Shown here: piece after piece, positions 26,750 through 35,578 of the stretch
Position numbering within the stretch: position 1 is the stretch's first letter
Layout: every line of letters begins with the position of its first letter
Source of the DNA: Nocardia brasiliensis ATCC 700358
GTDB taxonomy: Bacteria > Actinomycetota > Actinomycetes > Mycobacteriales > Mycobacteriaceae
Reading direction: 5' to 3'
Length of the DNA: 64,000 bases
Assembly: GCF_000250675.2 (NCBI RefSeq)
Contig: NC_018681.1
Coordinates: forward strand, 5,642,001 to 5,706,000
Notes under the pieces: model-generated
Told to the model about the DNA's origin: nothing
Seen by the model: only the letters and a program-made list of their open reading frames with translations
Databases searched by the model: none
Program-made: the position numbers and the translations under genes

Positions 26750-28339
26750 TTAACCGCCTCCGAGTGAGCCGCGTTGAAGAATGTTTTCTGCTTGTTCTGA
26801 GTTGACTTTCCAGCCGGTGACGAATCCGCCGGTCGGTGATTGAACCACTACCAGGCCGGTGTTCGGATTGTAGTTCAGGATCGCGGGGTCTCCTCGGTAT
26901 GTGCCTTGGATATGTTTGGTGTCGGGGTTGTCGATGTGTTTCTGCAGCGCGTCTTTGTACTCTGCCTCACCGGCTTTGCCCCACGGCTTGTTCACGCCGA
27001 AATCGCCTGCGTGTTTGTACTTTTTCTGCAGCTGTCTGGGTTCGGCCTTGAACGGTACCGGGTCGGTGTATTTGATGGTTCCGCCGGGTCCGCGTGATCC
27101 TTGCCCGGGTGGTTGGCGTTGGAATCCCCACATGGCCAGGCCGGCGGCCATGGCTGTGGCGGCGGCGCTTCCTTTGGCGGGTGGGTCGGTGACTTGGTGG
27201 TAGCCGTTCTGGTCTTCGACGATGAGCGCGTAGGGCACCCATCCGGGTTTGGTGCTCGAGGCGGGGTCGTCCAGGCGTGGGTCGAGGAAGGTGTAGGCGA
27301 TATACCAGTGGTGGTTGTCTCCTTCCGGTCCTGGGACGCGGGAGAGATACATCGTGTCGTTGGGGCTGCTGGGCAGGGTGATCCCGCCCTCGATCGTGGC
27401 GGGGAGTCCGCGCTCGCGCAGCGATGGATTGTCTGCGGTGACTTCGGGTTTCGGGAAGATGTGGACCGAGGTGGCGGTGTCCATGCCGCCTTCTACCCAG
27501 CTCGGGGTGACGAAGCGGCCGCTGGGGTCGAACTCGACGATGGTGCCGTCGTTGAGTTCATAGCTCGTGCCCGAACCGTCGCCGGTGTCGGGGGCTTGGG
27601 CCGGGGCAGGGCCATCGCGCACCTGCCGCAGCCGCAGGCCGCCGGAGACGAACCCGGCCAGGCCGAGCACAAGCAGCGCCGGGATTCGTGGGTCGCTTCC
27701 GCCGGTGCTCGAGGTCGCCGGTGGGGCGGATTCGGTCCGCGCCGGTGGCGGTGATGGAGTCGACGGCGGGGTGCTGGTGGCACCGAGCAGTTGTTGTTTG
27801 AGCTCGGCGAACTGCTGATCGGACAGAACTCCTTGCTCGTGGAGCCGGGCCGCGCGGTCGAGTTGAGACAGGAGGTCATTTCCCGCACCCGGCACGGGCA
27901 ACGCCGGTGGCGCCGGCTCGGCCGGGTCCGCCGCGTGCGACTCGGCAGTGGCCGGAGGCGGGGGTTGCGGGTTCGGCGTGTGCTGTGGTTGGGGTGCAGA
28001 AGCCTCACCGGGGACCGGGACGATCGGGGTGCCGTTGCCTGGCGGGATCGGCGGCGGGGTGAGCGCGCCCGCTTTCCCGCCGGTCCCCGCGCTGGGGCCA
28101 GGTGGTTGTCCCGGTAGCGCCGGCGTGGTCAGCGCCGGGGGTGTGCTCGGCACCGCGGGCGGGGGTCCTGGCGGCGGTTTGGGCACCGGGATACAAGGCC
28201 ACCCTGGATGCATCTGCTGCCACTGATCGCACGGGATATCCGGTTGCGCAGACGTTGTCGCGGCGCCGAACAGTGCGGCGGCAATTCCGAATGCGGCCGC
28301 TGCCCCCATCACCAGGCCGCGGGCCGTAGGTGGGGTCAT
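26750..28339 (-). CDS. Secreted SHOCT / colicin-D-type tRNase toxin
   Basis: 529 residues from the ATG at 28339 (overlaps upstream stop as ATGA). Layout: signal peptide (GLVMGAAAAFGIAAALFGAA, 8-27); a Pro-rich region to about 150; SHOCT domain (LLSQLDRAARLHEQGVLSDQ, 156-186); a membrane segment (IPALLVLGLAGFVSGGLRL, 219-237); an unassigned middle with WYIAYTFLD; and a C-terminal colicin-D domain (437-529) with KKYKHAGDFGV, NPDTKHIQGTYRGDP and GGFVTGWKVN. Colicin D cleaves the anticodon loop of tRNA-Arg; the same target is likely here but not shown. The matching immunity gene follows directly. Confidence 0.85.
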   Translation of the reverse strand: MTPPTARGLVMGAAAAFGIAAALFGAATTSAQPDIPCDQWQQMHPGWPCIPVPKPPPGPPPAVPSTPPALTTPALPGQPPGPSAGTGGKAGALTPPPIPPGNGTPIVPVPGEASAPQPQHTPNPQPPPPATAESHAADPAEPAPPALPVPGAGNDLLSQLDRAARLHEQGVLSDQQFAELKQQLLGATSTPPSTPSPPPARTESAPPATSSTGGSDPRIPALLVLGLAGFVSGGLRLRQVRDGPAPAQAPDTGDGSGTSYELNDGTIVEFDPSGRFVTPSWVEGGMDTATSVHIFPKPEVTADNPSLRERGLPATIEGGITLPSSPNDTMYLSRVPGPEGDNHHWYIAYTFLDPRLDDPASSTKPGWVPYALIVEDQNGYHQVTDPPAKGSAAATAMAAGLAMWGFQRQPPGQGSRGPGGTIKYTDPVPFKAEPRQLQKKYKHAGDFGVNKPWGKAGEAEYKDALQKHIDNPDTKHIQGTYRGDPAILNYNPNTGLVVVQSPTGGFVTGWKVNSEQAENILQRGSLGGG

Positions 28340-28590
28340 CGGCGCTTCCTGACGTGGTCGGCCAGGGCGTCGAGGGCCCACCAGGTGAGCCGTCCAGCGA
28401 TCGACATCCACAGGAAGAAGGCGAGATAGACCAGCACAGCGCCGTAGTCCTCGCCCCAGCCCGGGATCCGGTCGAGCGTGTCGAACGCGGCGACGAGCAT
28501 GCCCAACCCGACGATGAGCGCGACCGGTGCCCATTGCGCCGATTCCGCGCGCCCACGACGGTGCGCGGGGCTGTCGGTGTCGAAAGACAT
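28336..28590 (-). CDS. Small membrane protein upstream of the toxin
   Basis: 84 residues from MSFDTDSPAHRRG (ATG 28590), with two transmembrane segments (APVALIVGLGMLVAAFDTL and GAVLVYLAFFLWMSIAGRLT) and a basic C-terminus. Coupled to the toxin gene by an ATGA overlap. Function unknown; it may help in export or membrane placement of the toxin. Confidence 0.65.
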   Translation of the reverse strand: MSFDTDSPAHRRGRAESAQWAPVALIVGLGMLVAAFDTLDRIPGWGEDYGAVLVYLAFFLWMSIAGRLTWWALDALADHVRKRR

Positions 28591-29317
28591 GCAAGCTCTC
28601 CTTCGCCTTTTGGCAGGTGGATGGTCAGAGGCGGATGTGTTTTCCGCGGATCGGGAACCGAGTCCTCGGCTAGCGGATCCCGATGCGGGCGTGCTCACCG
28701 ACGAGCGCGGCGAAACCACGCCCACGCTGATGCCGACTTTCCACACGATCGAAACTCGTTCTCCAGCGCAGGGTTTGGTGCCGAGCCCGGCGACGCCGAT
28801 CAGGTTGGCTGCCCTCGACACCCGAGGACGCCGACAATCGTGTGAGCGCTAAAGGTGCCCCCGGCCGAGGATCGCGGCATCCTCGCGATCACGGTGGACC
28901 CGGCCCAATCCCAGCCTGCCGCGTCGACCGCCCCAGCTTCGTCAGCGACCGGACTCGCCGCAGACACCCTCACCACCGCCCGCAAGAAGTTGCCCGCCAG
29001 CAAACCATTAGCCGTCACGCAACGACGCAGCCCTACGACCTTTCTAGCCACACATTCCCCCTATTTATGCTGCCACATTGCCGTGATCCAGCCCGTCAAG
29101 TGGCATGTTCCCGCACACATCACACCTCATCGGCGAATTTCTAGCAACCCATCTTTGGGTGTTCGCGCTGCCTGTGATCAGTGATTCACCCGGCGTTCAC
29201 CCGACTCGCCCAGGCAGCCAGCACTACACCGCTCGATCGTGGGTGATGTGTGAACTGCGCCATGCTCTCGTCGTGACCATCCGCCCGAACGCGACTCCGG
29301 CGTGACAGATCCTGAGG
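28591..29317. other. 0.7 kb without a convincing gene
   Basis: Presumed promoter region of the toxin operon plus debris. A plus-strand frame at 28855-29030 reads like a protein remnant (RGILAITVDPAQSQPAAST) but lacks a sound start and end. Confidence 0.4.
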
Positions 29318-29566
29318 ATGACCGCATGTGACGGCCTTCCATCACCAGGACACCGACCGGACACTCAGATGCCCTTCGGGAACGCGGCCCCGCCGGGGGA
29401 AGTCCAACACTGCACGGACGAGGACGAACGTGAAGCATTGCGTGAGATGGGCGTCGACCCCGATGATCTGCGGATGCAATTGCGGCGAGCCGCGGTCAGC
29501 TATTGGCTGCGTCGGCATGCCATCGCCGCCGACATCAGGCCCCAGCACCGACCTCGGCCCCGATGA
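29318..29566 (+). CDS. Small hypothetical protein
   Basis: 82 residues (or 65 from the ATG at 29369). The core is helical and charged (CTDEDEREALREMGVDPDDL; RRAAVSYWLRRHAIAAD). No ribosome-binding site decides the start. Unknown function; possibly a fragment. Confidence 0.4.
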   Translation: MTACDGLPSPGHRPDTQMPFGNAAPPGEVQHCTDEDEREALREMGVDPDDLRMQLRRAAVSYWLRRHAIAADIRPQHRPRPR

Positions 29567-29906
29567 GCCTGGCTATGCACGCCCGGTACTCGCCATGCCA
29601 GGCTCAGCGTGTGGATGAGCGCACAGTCGAGGTCGACGAGGCGGCGGTAGCGCGACAGATCACCAATGTAGTTGCGCGAAGCGACCTTCGCCGACATCTG
29701 CAAAACGCCCAGCTTTGGTGGGCAGTGGCTCGTCCCGGTCGACCAGCCGCTGCCCACCGGCCTCGGCTCGTTCGCCCATCGCTCGCCGAGCAGCCTCGTT
29801 GAAAGGCAGCGGCCACAGCGCCGACGGTCAGCCGAATTCGGAGTCCATCCACAGTGTGGGTTCGGGTGTGGTGGTCGGCGCTGGCGACGAGCCGCCGTGA
29901 TCTGCT

Positions 29907-30158
29907 GTGCGCACGAGGAGGACGATCGCGACGATAGCCGTCAAACTTCGTGACCTCGACACCGACTCCGATGTCCTCGACGAACCCTTACTCACCCAGC
30001 CCGGCCGCTACCGCATGCGCCTGTATGCGACCGGGCGCGACGCCCATGTCGAGTTGCAAGAACCTGGAGACGACCTCGCCGAACGGTACTTGTTGCAATT
30101 CTGGCCCGAAAACCAGTCGCGTCCGCCGACGCCGATGCAACCAGTACCGTCCACCTGA
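29907..30158 (+). CDS. Small protein or C-terminal remnant
   Basis: An 83-codon frame from GTG 29907. Residues 25-70 (LLTQPGRYRMRLYATGRDAH; AERYLLQFWPENQ) have the strand pattern of a domain commonly at the end of longer actinobacterial proteins, so this may be the tail of a truncated gene; the upstream 250 bases contain no matching start. Convergent with the LGFP gene. Confidence 0.4.
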   Translation: MRTRRTIATIAVKLRDLDTDSDVLDEPLLTQPGRYRMRLYATGRDAHVELQEPGDDLAERYLLQFWPENQSRPPTPMQPVPST

Positions 30159-30171
30159 GCGAGTTGGTCTA

Positions 30172-32151
30172 TCAGCCGTGATACGCCTGCACGAAGTATC
30201 CGTCAGAATCATCATCGCTTTCGAACAAGATCCGGTTCTCACGGTGAAACGACGGTAGTAGCCTGCCGCCATCTCCGTTCTGCGTCTTGAGGATGAAGCA
30301 GGCGCTGAACCCGTTGGGGTTGAATATTCCGGTCGGAAGTGCCGTGATCGAGCACCAGTCGAAAGTCCTTCCCAGGTCCGGAAAGCTCGACGCGCCCTGC
30401 GCGGTGACCGCGAACGGGTACCCATCGCATTCCCAGTCAGCGTCCGGCCGGTTGTATCCGGCGCGACCGTTCGGGCATGCGGTGGCACGGTTCATTCGGT
30501 GCTTGGTGCTCTTGTAGGGGATCCGCTGCAACGCACGCATCGGAGCCGAGGTCCCGATCCCGACCGGGCTGCCGGGCAGCAGCGAATTCTGCGCGTTGAG
30601 AACATGGTCGTAGAGCTGAGGCGCCCACCGTTTGGTGGTGGTCAGGTCGAGCACCGGGCGATTGTTGCTCCCGCTTCCCGGCGCGAGCACGCACCCGGGC
30701 GCGGAACCGATGTAGGAGTAACTGTCGCAGCGGGTCCGAGCGAATCGGAACTCGTGCGTCAGTGGGTTGCTCAGGCCCAGGGGAACGATGGGGTCGGCGA
30801 AGATGACCTTGCCCATCAGTGTGTCCCATTCCCACTTGCCGCTGCCCCCTGCCAGACGCGTGGTGGTGGTGAAACTGAACTCCGGCTTCGGAGCGAGAGC
30901 TTTCGTCTGCCGGCCCGACGGTGTGACCGTCCCGGTACGGCTCGCGGTGCCCTCCACCGTGAGGTCCAGGCTCACCGTTGCCGCGCCCGCCGTACCGTTG
31001 GCGGCTTTCCGGTTGAACTTGATGCGTTCGGTGGTGTCTTGGCTACTCACCGAGGTTTTGGTCTCGCTGTAGGCGAATCCTTTCTCCCAGCCGACCTTGT
31101 AGGTCTTGCCCTCGTATCGCTGGTAGTAGGTCAGACGGTACCTGTCGGTGGCACATCCGTAGAAGCGTTTGCCGACCGCTAGGGCCAGGTCTGCGTTGAC
31201 ACACCAGTTGCCTGCTTGGCCTTGAGCCCCGGTGAAAAACGCCGCTTCGGCGGCGAGGTCACGCGCGGGATCGGGCGGCTCGATCGGCTCGTTGGGTGGG
31301 ACTTGTCGAACCGGGAAGGGACGAAACTGCGGCGCCGCGCTTGCTGGTGCCGGACCGTTGGTCGTGGTCTCAGGCGCCGGCGATGTCCGTGCCGTAGAGG
31401 GCGAGGAGGTCGTGGCCGAGGTCGGCGCACTCGGAGCGGTGGTCACAGGCGATGACGAGGAGGGTGCCGGGGTAGTCGATGGTGACGGGGCAGGGCTGGG
31501 TGTGGGCGGTACTGCGGTGGGTGCCGGTGCTTCGTTCGGTGCGGACCGACTGTCGGTCGCGCTGGGATCAGGGCCGGGAGTGATGTTCTTCCCGAAACCC
31601 ATGCACACGTACCTGCCGGCGGTATCCGGTGTCGAGCACTTGTCGCCACTGTCTGGGTGCCGTTCGATGTAGCGGCCGGCGAACTTGTTGTATGGGTCAT
31701 CGGCACCGATGATCGGATCGGTGCCGTTGGGATCGTCGTCGGGTTCGGCGCCCACATTCCATTGCAGGACTCCGCCTTCGAATATCTGCTCGGCGCCGCC
31801 GGCGATGTTGTACTCGTCGCTGATCGGATAACCCATCGGGCCGTTCTCCCAGTTCTGGTTAGCCCACTGGTCACGGATAGCGCCCCATACGGGATGCGCG
31901 CCGGTGCTCGACTTCCAGTAGATCGACCCGCCTTCGAAGTGACTGCCGCGGCCTCCGTCCTTCCCGGCGAATTCACTTTCCACCGGATAACGCAAAGCTC
32001 CGTTCTCCCAACCGAATTGACCCCACTTGTTGCGGATGGCTCCTTGCACGAGTTTGGCCCATCCGCCCGCGACCTGGGGATGCCAGTAGATCGAGGCACT
32101 GTTGGCGAACATCTGATACCGGCCGCCCCGCGCGGCATCGGATTCGGGCAT
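30172..32151 (-). CDS. LGFP-repeat protein with C-terminal NucA/NucB-like nuclease domain
   Basis: At least 659 residues. Three LGFP repeats (cell-wall-associated modules of mycolic-acid bacteria) occupy residues 1-140 (WENGALRYPVESEFA; WENGPMGYPISDEY). A Ser/Pro/Thr linker (about 185-275) and a middle domain (about 295-520, WCVNADLALAVGKRFYGC) follow. The last ~105 residues have WECDGYPFAVTAQGA, then NPNGFSACFILKTQNGDGGR and RILFESDDD, matching the NucA/NucB DNase pattern. The first ATG (32151) lies inside the first repeat; the frame is open to about 32220 without a normal start, and no signal peptide is present, so the 5' end may be lost. Confidence 0.75.
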   Translation of the reverse strand: MPESDAARGGRYQMFANSASIYWHPQVAGGWAKLVQGAIRNKWGQFGWENGALRYPVESEFAGKDGGRGSHFEGGSIYWKSSTGAHPVWGAIRDQWANQNWENGPMGYPISDEYNIAGGAEQIFEGGVLQWNVGAEPDDDPNGTDPIIGADDPYNKFAGRYIERHPDSGDKCSTPDTAGRYVCMGFGKNITPGPDPSATDSRSAPNEAPAPTAVPPTPSPAPSPSTTPAPSSSSPVTTAPSAPTSATTSSPSTARTSPAPETTTNGPAPASAAPQFRPFPVRQVPPNEPIEPPDPARDLAAEAAFFTGAQGQAGNWCVNADLALAVGKRFYGCATDRYRLTYYQRYEGKTYKVGWEKGFAYSETKTSVSSQDTTERIKFNRKAANGTAGAATVSLDLTVEGTASRTGTVTPSGRQTKALAPKPEFSFTTTTRLAGGSGKWEWDTLMGKVIFADPIVPLGLSNPLTHEFRFARTRCDSYSYIGSAPGCVLAPGSGSNNRPVLDLTTTKRWAPQLYDHVLNAQNSLLPGSPVGIGTSAPMRALQRIPYKSTKHRMNRATACPNGRAGYNRPDADWECDGYPFAVTAQGASSFPDLGRTFDWCSITALPTGIFNPNGFSACFILKTQNGDGGRLLPSFHRENRILFESDDDSDGYFVQAYHG

Positions 32152-32273
32152 GGTGGGATTGCCCAGCGCCGAAGGCCCGCCCCGCGCCAGATACTCCTGC
32201 TCGATCCGCCCACCCGTCGCGGCACGGGCCGGGCACGTCTACACCGCGGTTCCCGATGCGCACCTACTCGAGA

Positions 32274-32888
32274 TCAGCGCGTGAGTGGCACAGCAATCCG
32301 GCCGGGGAACCGCGGGTTCTCCGCTTCGTCGAGCATCGCGGCGGCAACGGTGTCCCGGCTCACCATGATGCGGAAGATGCTCTTGGGGGAGGCATCGAGC
32401 CCGACGGTGCGCCGTTCCGGGCTGATCGGTTTGTTCGTCAGGGGTCCGGCGTGGAAAACCGTTCCGCCGGCTTCGGTGACCAGGGCGTCCGACTCGACCT
32501 TGTCGGCGACCTCCGCTCCGAGTCCTTTGAGGACCAGCCGGTTGAGCGCGCTTGCCACCGCGGCCGAGGGGCCCGTGCCGTAAGCGCCCAGCCAGATGAC
32601 GCGGGCGCCCGATGCCACCGCCGACCGGGCGCCCGCGGTCAGCACGCCCGGCTTCGTCCCCTTGGGCACACCCAGTCCGGACAGCACCAGCTCACTGCCG
32701 TCGAGCGCCGAGGCGATCTCGTCAGTGTGGAACACGTCCGCGACGATCTTGGTCAGCCCCGGGGCGTCCGGAACGGTGATCCGGTCCGGATTGCGGGCGA
32801 TCGCCCTGACGATGTGGCCACGTTCGAGCGCCTGCCGGGTGAGGGAGAGCCCGGTCGGGCCGGACGCGGCGAGAACGGTGAGGTACAT
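32274..32888 (-). CDS. NAD(P)-binding NmrA/SDR-like protein
   Basis: 204 residues with an N-terminal Rossmann motif (LTVLAASGPTGLSLTRQALE, G-x-x-G-x-x-x) and later SELVLSGLGVPKG and VIWLGAYGTG segments, as in atypical short-chain dehydrogenases that act as NAD(P)H-dependent reductases or redox sensors. The catalytic Tyr-x-x-x-Lys is not evident, as in NmrA-type members. Same strand as the two SnoaL-like genes upstream (76-base gap), so likely one operon. Confidence 0.75.
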   Translation of the reverse strand: MYLTVLAASGPTGLSLTRQALERGHIVRAIARNPDRITVPDAPGLTKIVADVFHTDEIASALDGSELVLSGLGVPKGTKPGVLTAGARSAVASGARVIWLGAYGTGPSAAVASALNRLVLKGLGAEVADKVESDALVTEAGGTVFHAGPLTNKPISPERRTVGLDASPKSIFRIMVSRDTVAAAMLDEAENPRFPGRIAVPLTR

Positions 32889-32964
32889 GAAATGTACTCC
32901 TGGGTGTCGAGCAGGCGCACTGTGAAGGTGCGCCTGCGTCCGGCGTGATCTGCCGAGCCGGATT

Positions 32965-33375
32965 TCAGTCGAGGATGTTCACCTGTGCCGATGCATCCGG
33001 GGTATCGACCGGATCGAGGTAGAAGCGGACCGCTGCGGCGCGGCCGTCCTCGACCCCGATGATGACTGTGCCGCGAATGGTCTCGACCACCCCGTCGGCC
33101 CGCGTGCCGATCATCTCCCACTCCGTCCACACCCGGTCACCGTCCACCACGGAGTCGACGACCCTGGCATCAAAACCGTTCGAATACCGGGCGAAGATCA
33201 TCGTGTAATTCGCGCGAACCCGGTCGACACCGCGGAAGGAACGCTCGGGGTGCACCGGCACCACGCACTCGAAGTCATCGATGTAATTGAGCACCAGCTT
33301 TTCGACGTCACGATCGGACATCGCCGCGGCCATTCGAAAGGGAACGGCGCGCACTGCGTCGGTCGACGCACTCAT
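32965..33375 (-). CDS. SnoaL-like (NTF2-fold) protein
   Basis: 136 residues from MSASTDAVRAV (ATG 33375, overlapping the upstream stop as ATGA). The pattern SDRDVEKLVLNYIDDFECVV ... FRGVDRVRANY ... VWTEWEMIGTRADGV is that of SnoaL-like polyketide-cyclase or ketosteroid-isomerase folds: a cone-shaped pocket binding small hydrophobic molecules. Substrate unknown. Confidence 0.75.
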   Translation of the reverse strand: MSASTDAVRAVPFRMAAAMSDRDVEKLVLNYIDDFECVVPVHPERSFRGVDRVRANYTMIFARYSNGFDARVVDSVVDGDRVWTEWEMIGTRADGVVETIRGTVIIGVEDGRAAAVRFYLDPVDTPDASAQVNILD

Positions 33376-33854
33376 TTCACGCCCGCCTTGTCTGCGGCAC
33401 CCGCGGCGATCGCGTAAAGCTCGGGGTTGCCCGCGAGAGGGACTCTCCGCACGACACGAATGCGCCTCAACCGCCATTCACTATCGATCCGCTGCAGGTC
33501 GATGTGCCAGAAACCGTGCATGACGAGCCAGTCGACCTCGTCGGCGGGAACGTGGTGATAGGCCACCACGAAACTCCGGTAGGTAGCGTTGTCGCCGTCT
33601 AGTTCGACGATGACGTTGGAGGTCGAATGATGAGTACTCTGGAATCCTTCCAGCACCGCCCGGCTGGCGACCACGAAATCATCGGCACTCAAATCTTGCG
33701 ACGGCTCGCCCAAGTGCTCGGAAACGTCCATCGTGACGGTGTCGGCGAGGATCGCACGCAGACCGTCCCATTCCCCGAGATCCTGTGTCCAAGCGAAACG
33801 GGCCACCGCCTCGGTGACGGCGACCCGGTCGGCGAGATAGTTGACATCAGTCAT
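33372..33854 (-). CDS. SnoaL-like (NTF2-fold) protein
   Basis: 160 residues starting MTDVNYLADRVAVTEAVARF, with the N-terminal helix, LGEWDGLRAILADTVTMDVS and FQSTHHSTSNVIVELDGDNA strings typical of SnoaL_4-type proteins. First gene of the 33854-32274 operon, divergent from the XRE regulator at 34026. Coupled to a second SnoaL-like gene, so the two may act on successive intermediates or form a heteromer. Confidence 0.75.
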   Translation of the reverse strand: MTDVNYLADRVAVTEAVARFAWTQDLGEWDGLRAILADTVTMDVSEHLGEPSQDLSADDFVVASRAVLEGFQSTHHSTSNVIVELDGDNATYRSFVVAYHHVPADEVDWLVMHGFWHIDLQRIDSEWRLRRIRVVRRVPLAGNPELYAIAAGAADKAGVK

Positions 33855-34025
33855 GAAATTCCTTCATCGAGAACACGATCGGTAGATCATCGGCGGCGGA
33901 GTGCGTGCCCACACAGCTTCGCGGGCACTGTCTCCGCCGCCTGGTGGTGACTCTTCCGGATTTCGGCCGCCATAGCGTGGGCCAGGATGTCCCCTCCTGG
34001 CGGATGCCGTTGATACTCTTCGGTC

Positions 34026-34886
34026 GTGTCGGACGTGCGCATGTTGGGAACGATGTTGCGGGAGCAACGTGAACGCACCCGACCAGAACAAGTAGGTGTG
34101 GTCGGTCACGGCCGCAGGCGCACTGGCGGCCTGCGCCGAGAAGAGCTCGCCGAACTGGCCGGCGTGTCGACGGACCACTTGAAACGCATGGAGCAGGGTC
34201 GTCGGCATCCCTCGCCGGCCGTGTTGAACGCCTTGGCTCGAGCACTCCGGATGAGCCGGGCCGACTACGAACACCTATGCGCGCTGGCCGGTTACGCGCC
34301 GGCGCAAGGGCGGGTGCCGCGGCAGCTCAGTAATGGCGCGCGCCGGCTCGTAGACCGGATAGAGAGCACGCCGGTGTGCGTGCTCGACGCCACTTGGACG
34401 GTCGTCGGCTGGAACCGGGCTTGGGAAACGCTGGCCTGCGGGGTGCCCTCGCTCCACCGACGCGAGGGCAACATCCCCTGGCGGGTGTTCGTTGGCCGCC
34501 AGGACAACAGGGTGACGCGGTCGCCAGAGGACGCCGCCCGCTTCCAGCGGCTGCTGGTGGCCGAACTGCAAGCGGCCTCGACCCGCTACCCTGCGGACGA
34601 AGACCTGGCGTCTTTGACCGCTGACCTCCAACGCGCCAGCCCCGTGTTCGCCGAGCTCTGGGCGAGCACGCCCACCCCTGGGCAACACGACAGCCGGATG
34701 CTGCTCCGGCACGACGATCTGAGGCAGATCGCACTGGACTGCGACACCATCCACATTCCCGACGGCGACCTGACGGCGGTGGTGTTCACGGCAGCCCCGG
34801 GCTCAGCCGACGCCACTTCATTGACCGAATTTCTGCTGGACGCTCGCAGCGCGCACTCCGGCCACCAGCAACTCGATGACCATTAG
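34026..34886 (+). CDS. XRE regulator with MmyB-like ligand domain
   Basis: 286 residues from GTG 34026. The N-terminal helix-turn-helix includes the RRTGGLRREELAELAGVST signature of this actinobacterial family. The C-terminal PAS-like MmyB domain (about 105-275) begins RLVDRIESTPVCVLDATWTV, continues GWNRAWETLACG, and has the DLQRASPVFAELWAS segment. Such regulators bind fatty-acid-like ligands. Divergent from the SnoaL/NmrA operon and 171 bases from it, so probably its regulator. Confidence 0.85.
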   Translation: MSDVRMLGTMLREQRERTRPEQVGVVGHGRRRTGGLRREELAELAGVSTDHLKRMEQGRRHPSPAVLNALARALRMSRADYEHLCALAGYAPAQGRVPRQLSNGARRLVDRIESTPVCVLDATWTVVGWNRAWETLACGVPSLHRREGNIPWRVFVGRQDNRVTRSPEDAARFQRLLVAELQAASTRYPADEDLASLTADLQRASPVFAELWASTPTPGQHDSRMLLRHDDLRQIALDCDTIHIPDGDLTAVVFTAAPGSADATSLTEFLLDARSAHSGHQQLDDH

Positions 34887-35138
34887 CTCGCCACATTACG
34901 CGGTGACACCTTCTATCAAGTCGACTGTCCAGGAGCCGGGTCTGCAAGTGATCCGCCACCCAATTCGATCAGATCCCGTGCGGCCCGCCAGCTTGACCAA
35001 CACCAGCACTACCAACGTTTGCACGAGGTCAGCGCCGTACACCTCGGAACCCCGCACGAGGACGCCGCGGCCGCGCTGACCCATGGCTTCGACGGTGACC
35101 GCACGCTGCTCGAACACTCCCCCGTTCCCGTAGTCTGA
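34887..35138 (+). pseudogene. Start-less open frame after the XRE gene
   Basis: Directly after the TAG of the XRE gene, the same frame stays open for 83 codons to the TGA at 35136. Its second half looks coding (QHYQRLHEVSAVHLGTPHED, ALTHGFDGDRTLLEH). No ATG, GTG or TTG precedes it. Probably a remnant rather than a gene. Confidence 0.3.
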
Positions 35139-35328
35139 CCACCACTCGAATTATGGATTGGCCGCCACACTAGCGAAGGCACGCCTGCCTGCACCGCTAC
35201 GAGACCGGCCCTAGCCATATCGGCGATTCGGCGGTAGTTGCACCGAGGTGAGGTGAAAGCGCAAACCTTATGCGGGAGAGAGCGTTTCATGTGACACTAC
35301 CTACCGGGAAAGCGATCTCCAACCCCCT

Positions 35329-35487
35329 TCACCGCCACTCCGGCGCGGCAGGAGAGTCGGCCAATCGTGCGCGTTCCATCACGCTTTCGGAAGGGCGGAC
35401 CACGGCGAACGGACGAAAGTCGCTGCGCTGGAGGAACTGTGGATTACGTACGCATAGCTCGCCGCGGACCGCGGTGTAGATGATCAT
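35329..35487 (-). CDS. Small protein or fragment
   Basis: 52 codons from the ATG at 35487, reading MIIYTAVRGELCVRNPQFLQ and FRPFAVVRPSESVMERARL. The frame is open 10 codons further up without a start. The sequence has real-protein character, but the lack of a ribosome-binding site and the short length suggest a C-terminal remnant. Unknown family. Confidence 0.35.
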   Translation of the reverse strand: MIIYTAVRGELCVRNPQFLQRSDFRPFAVVRPSESVMERARLADSPAAPEWR

Positions 35488-35578
35488 CTTGCCATTCAGC
35501 AGAATTGTCGCCCATGGATATCAGACAATGAGGAACGTCGGCGTTTCACTGACCGGCGAATGGCGATAGGAGATCTCG

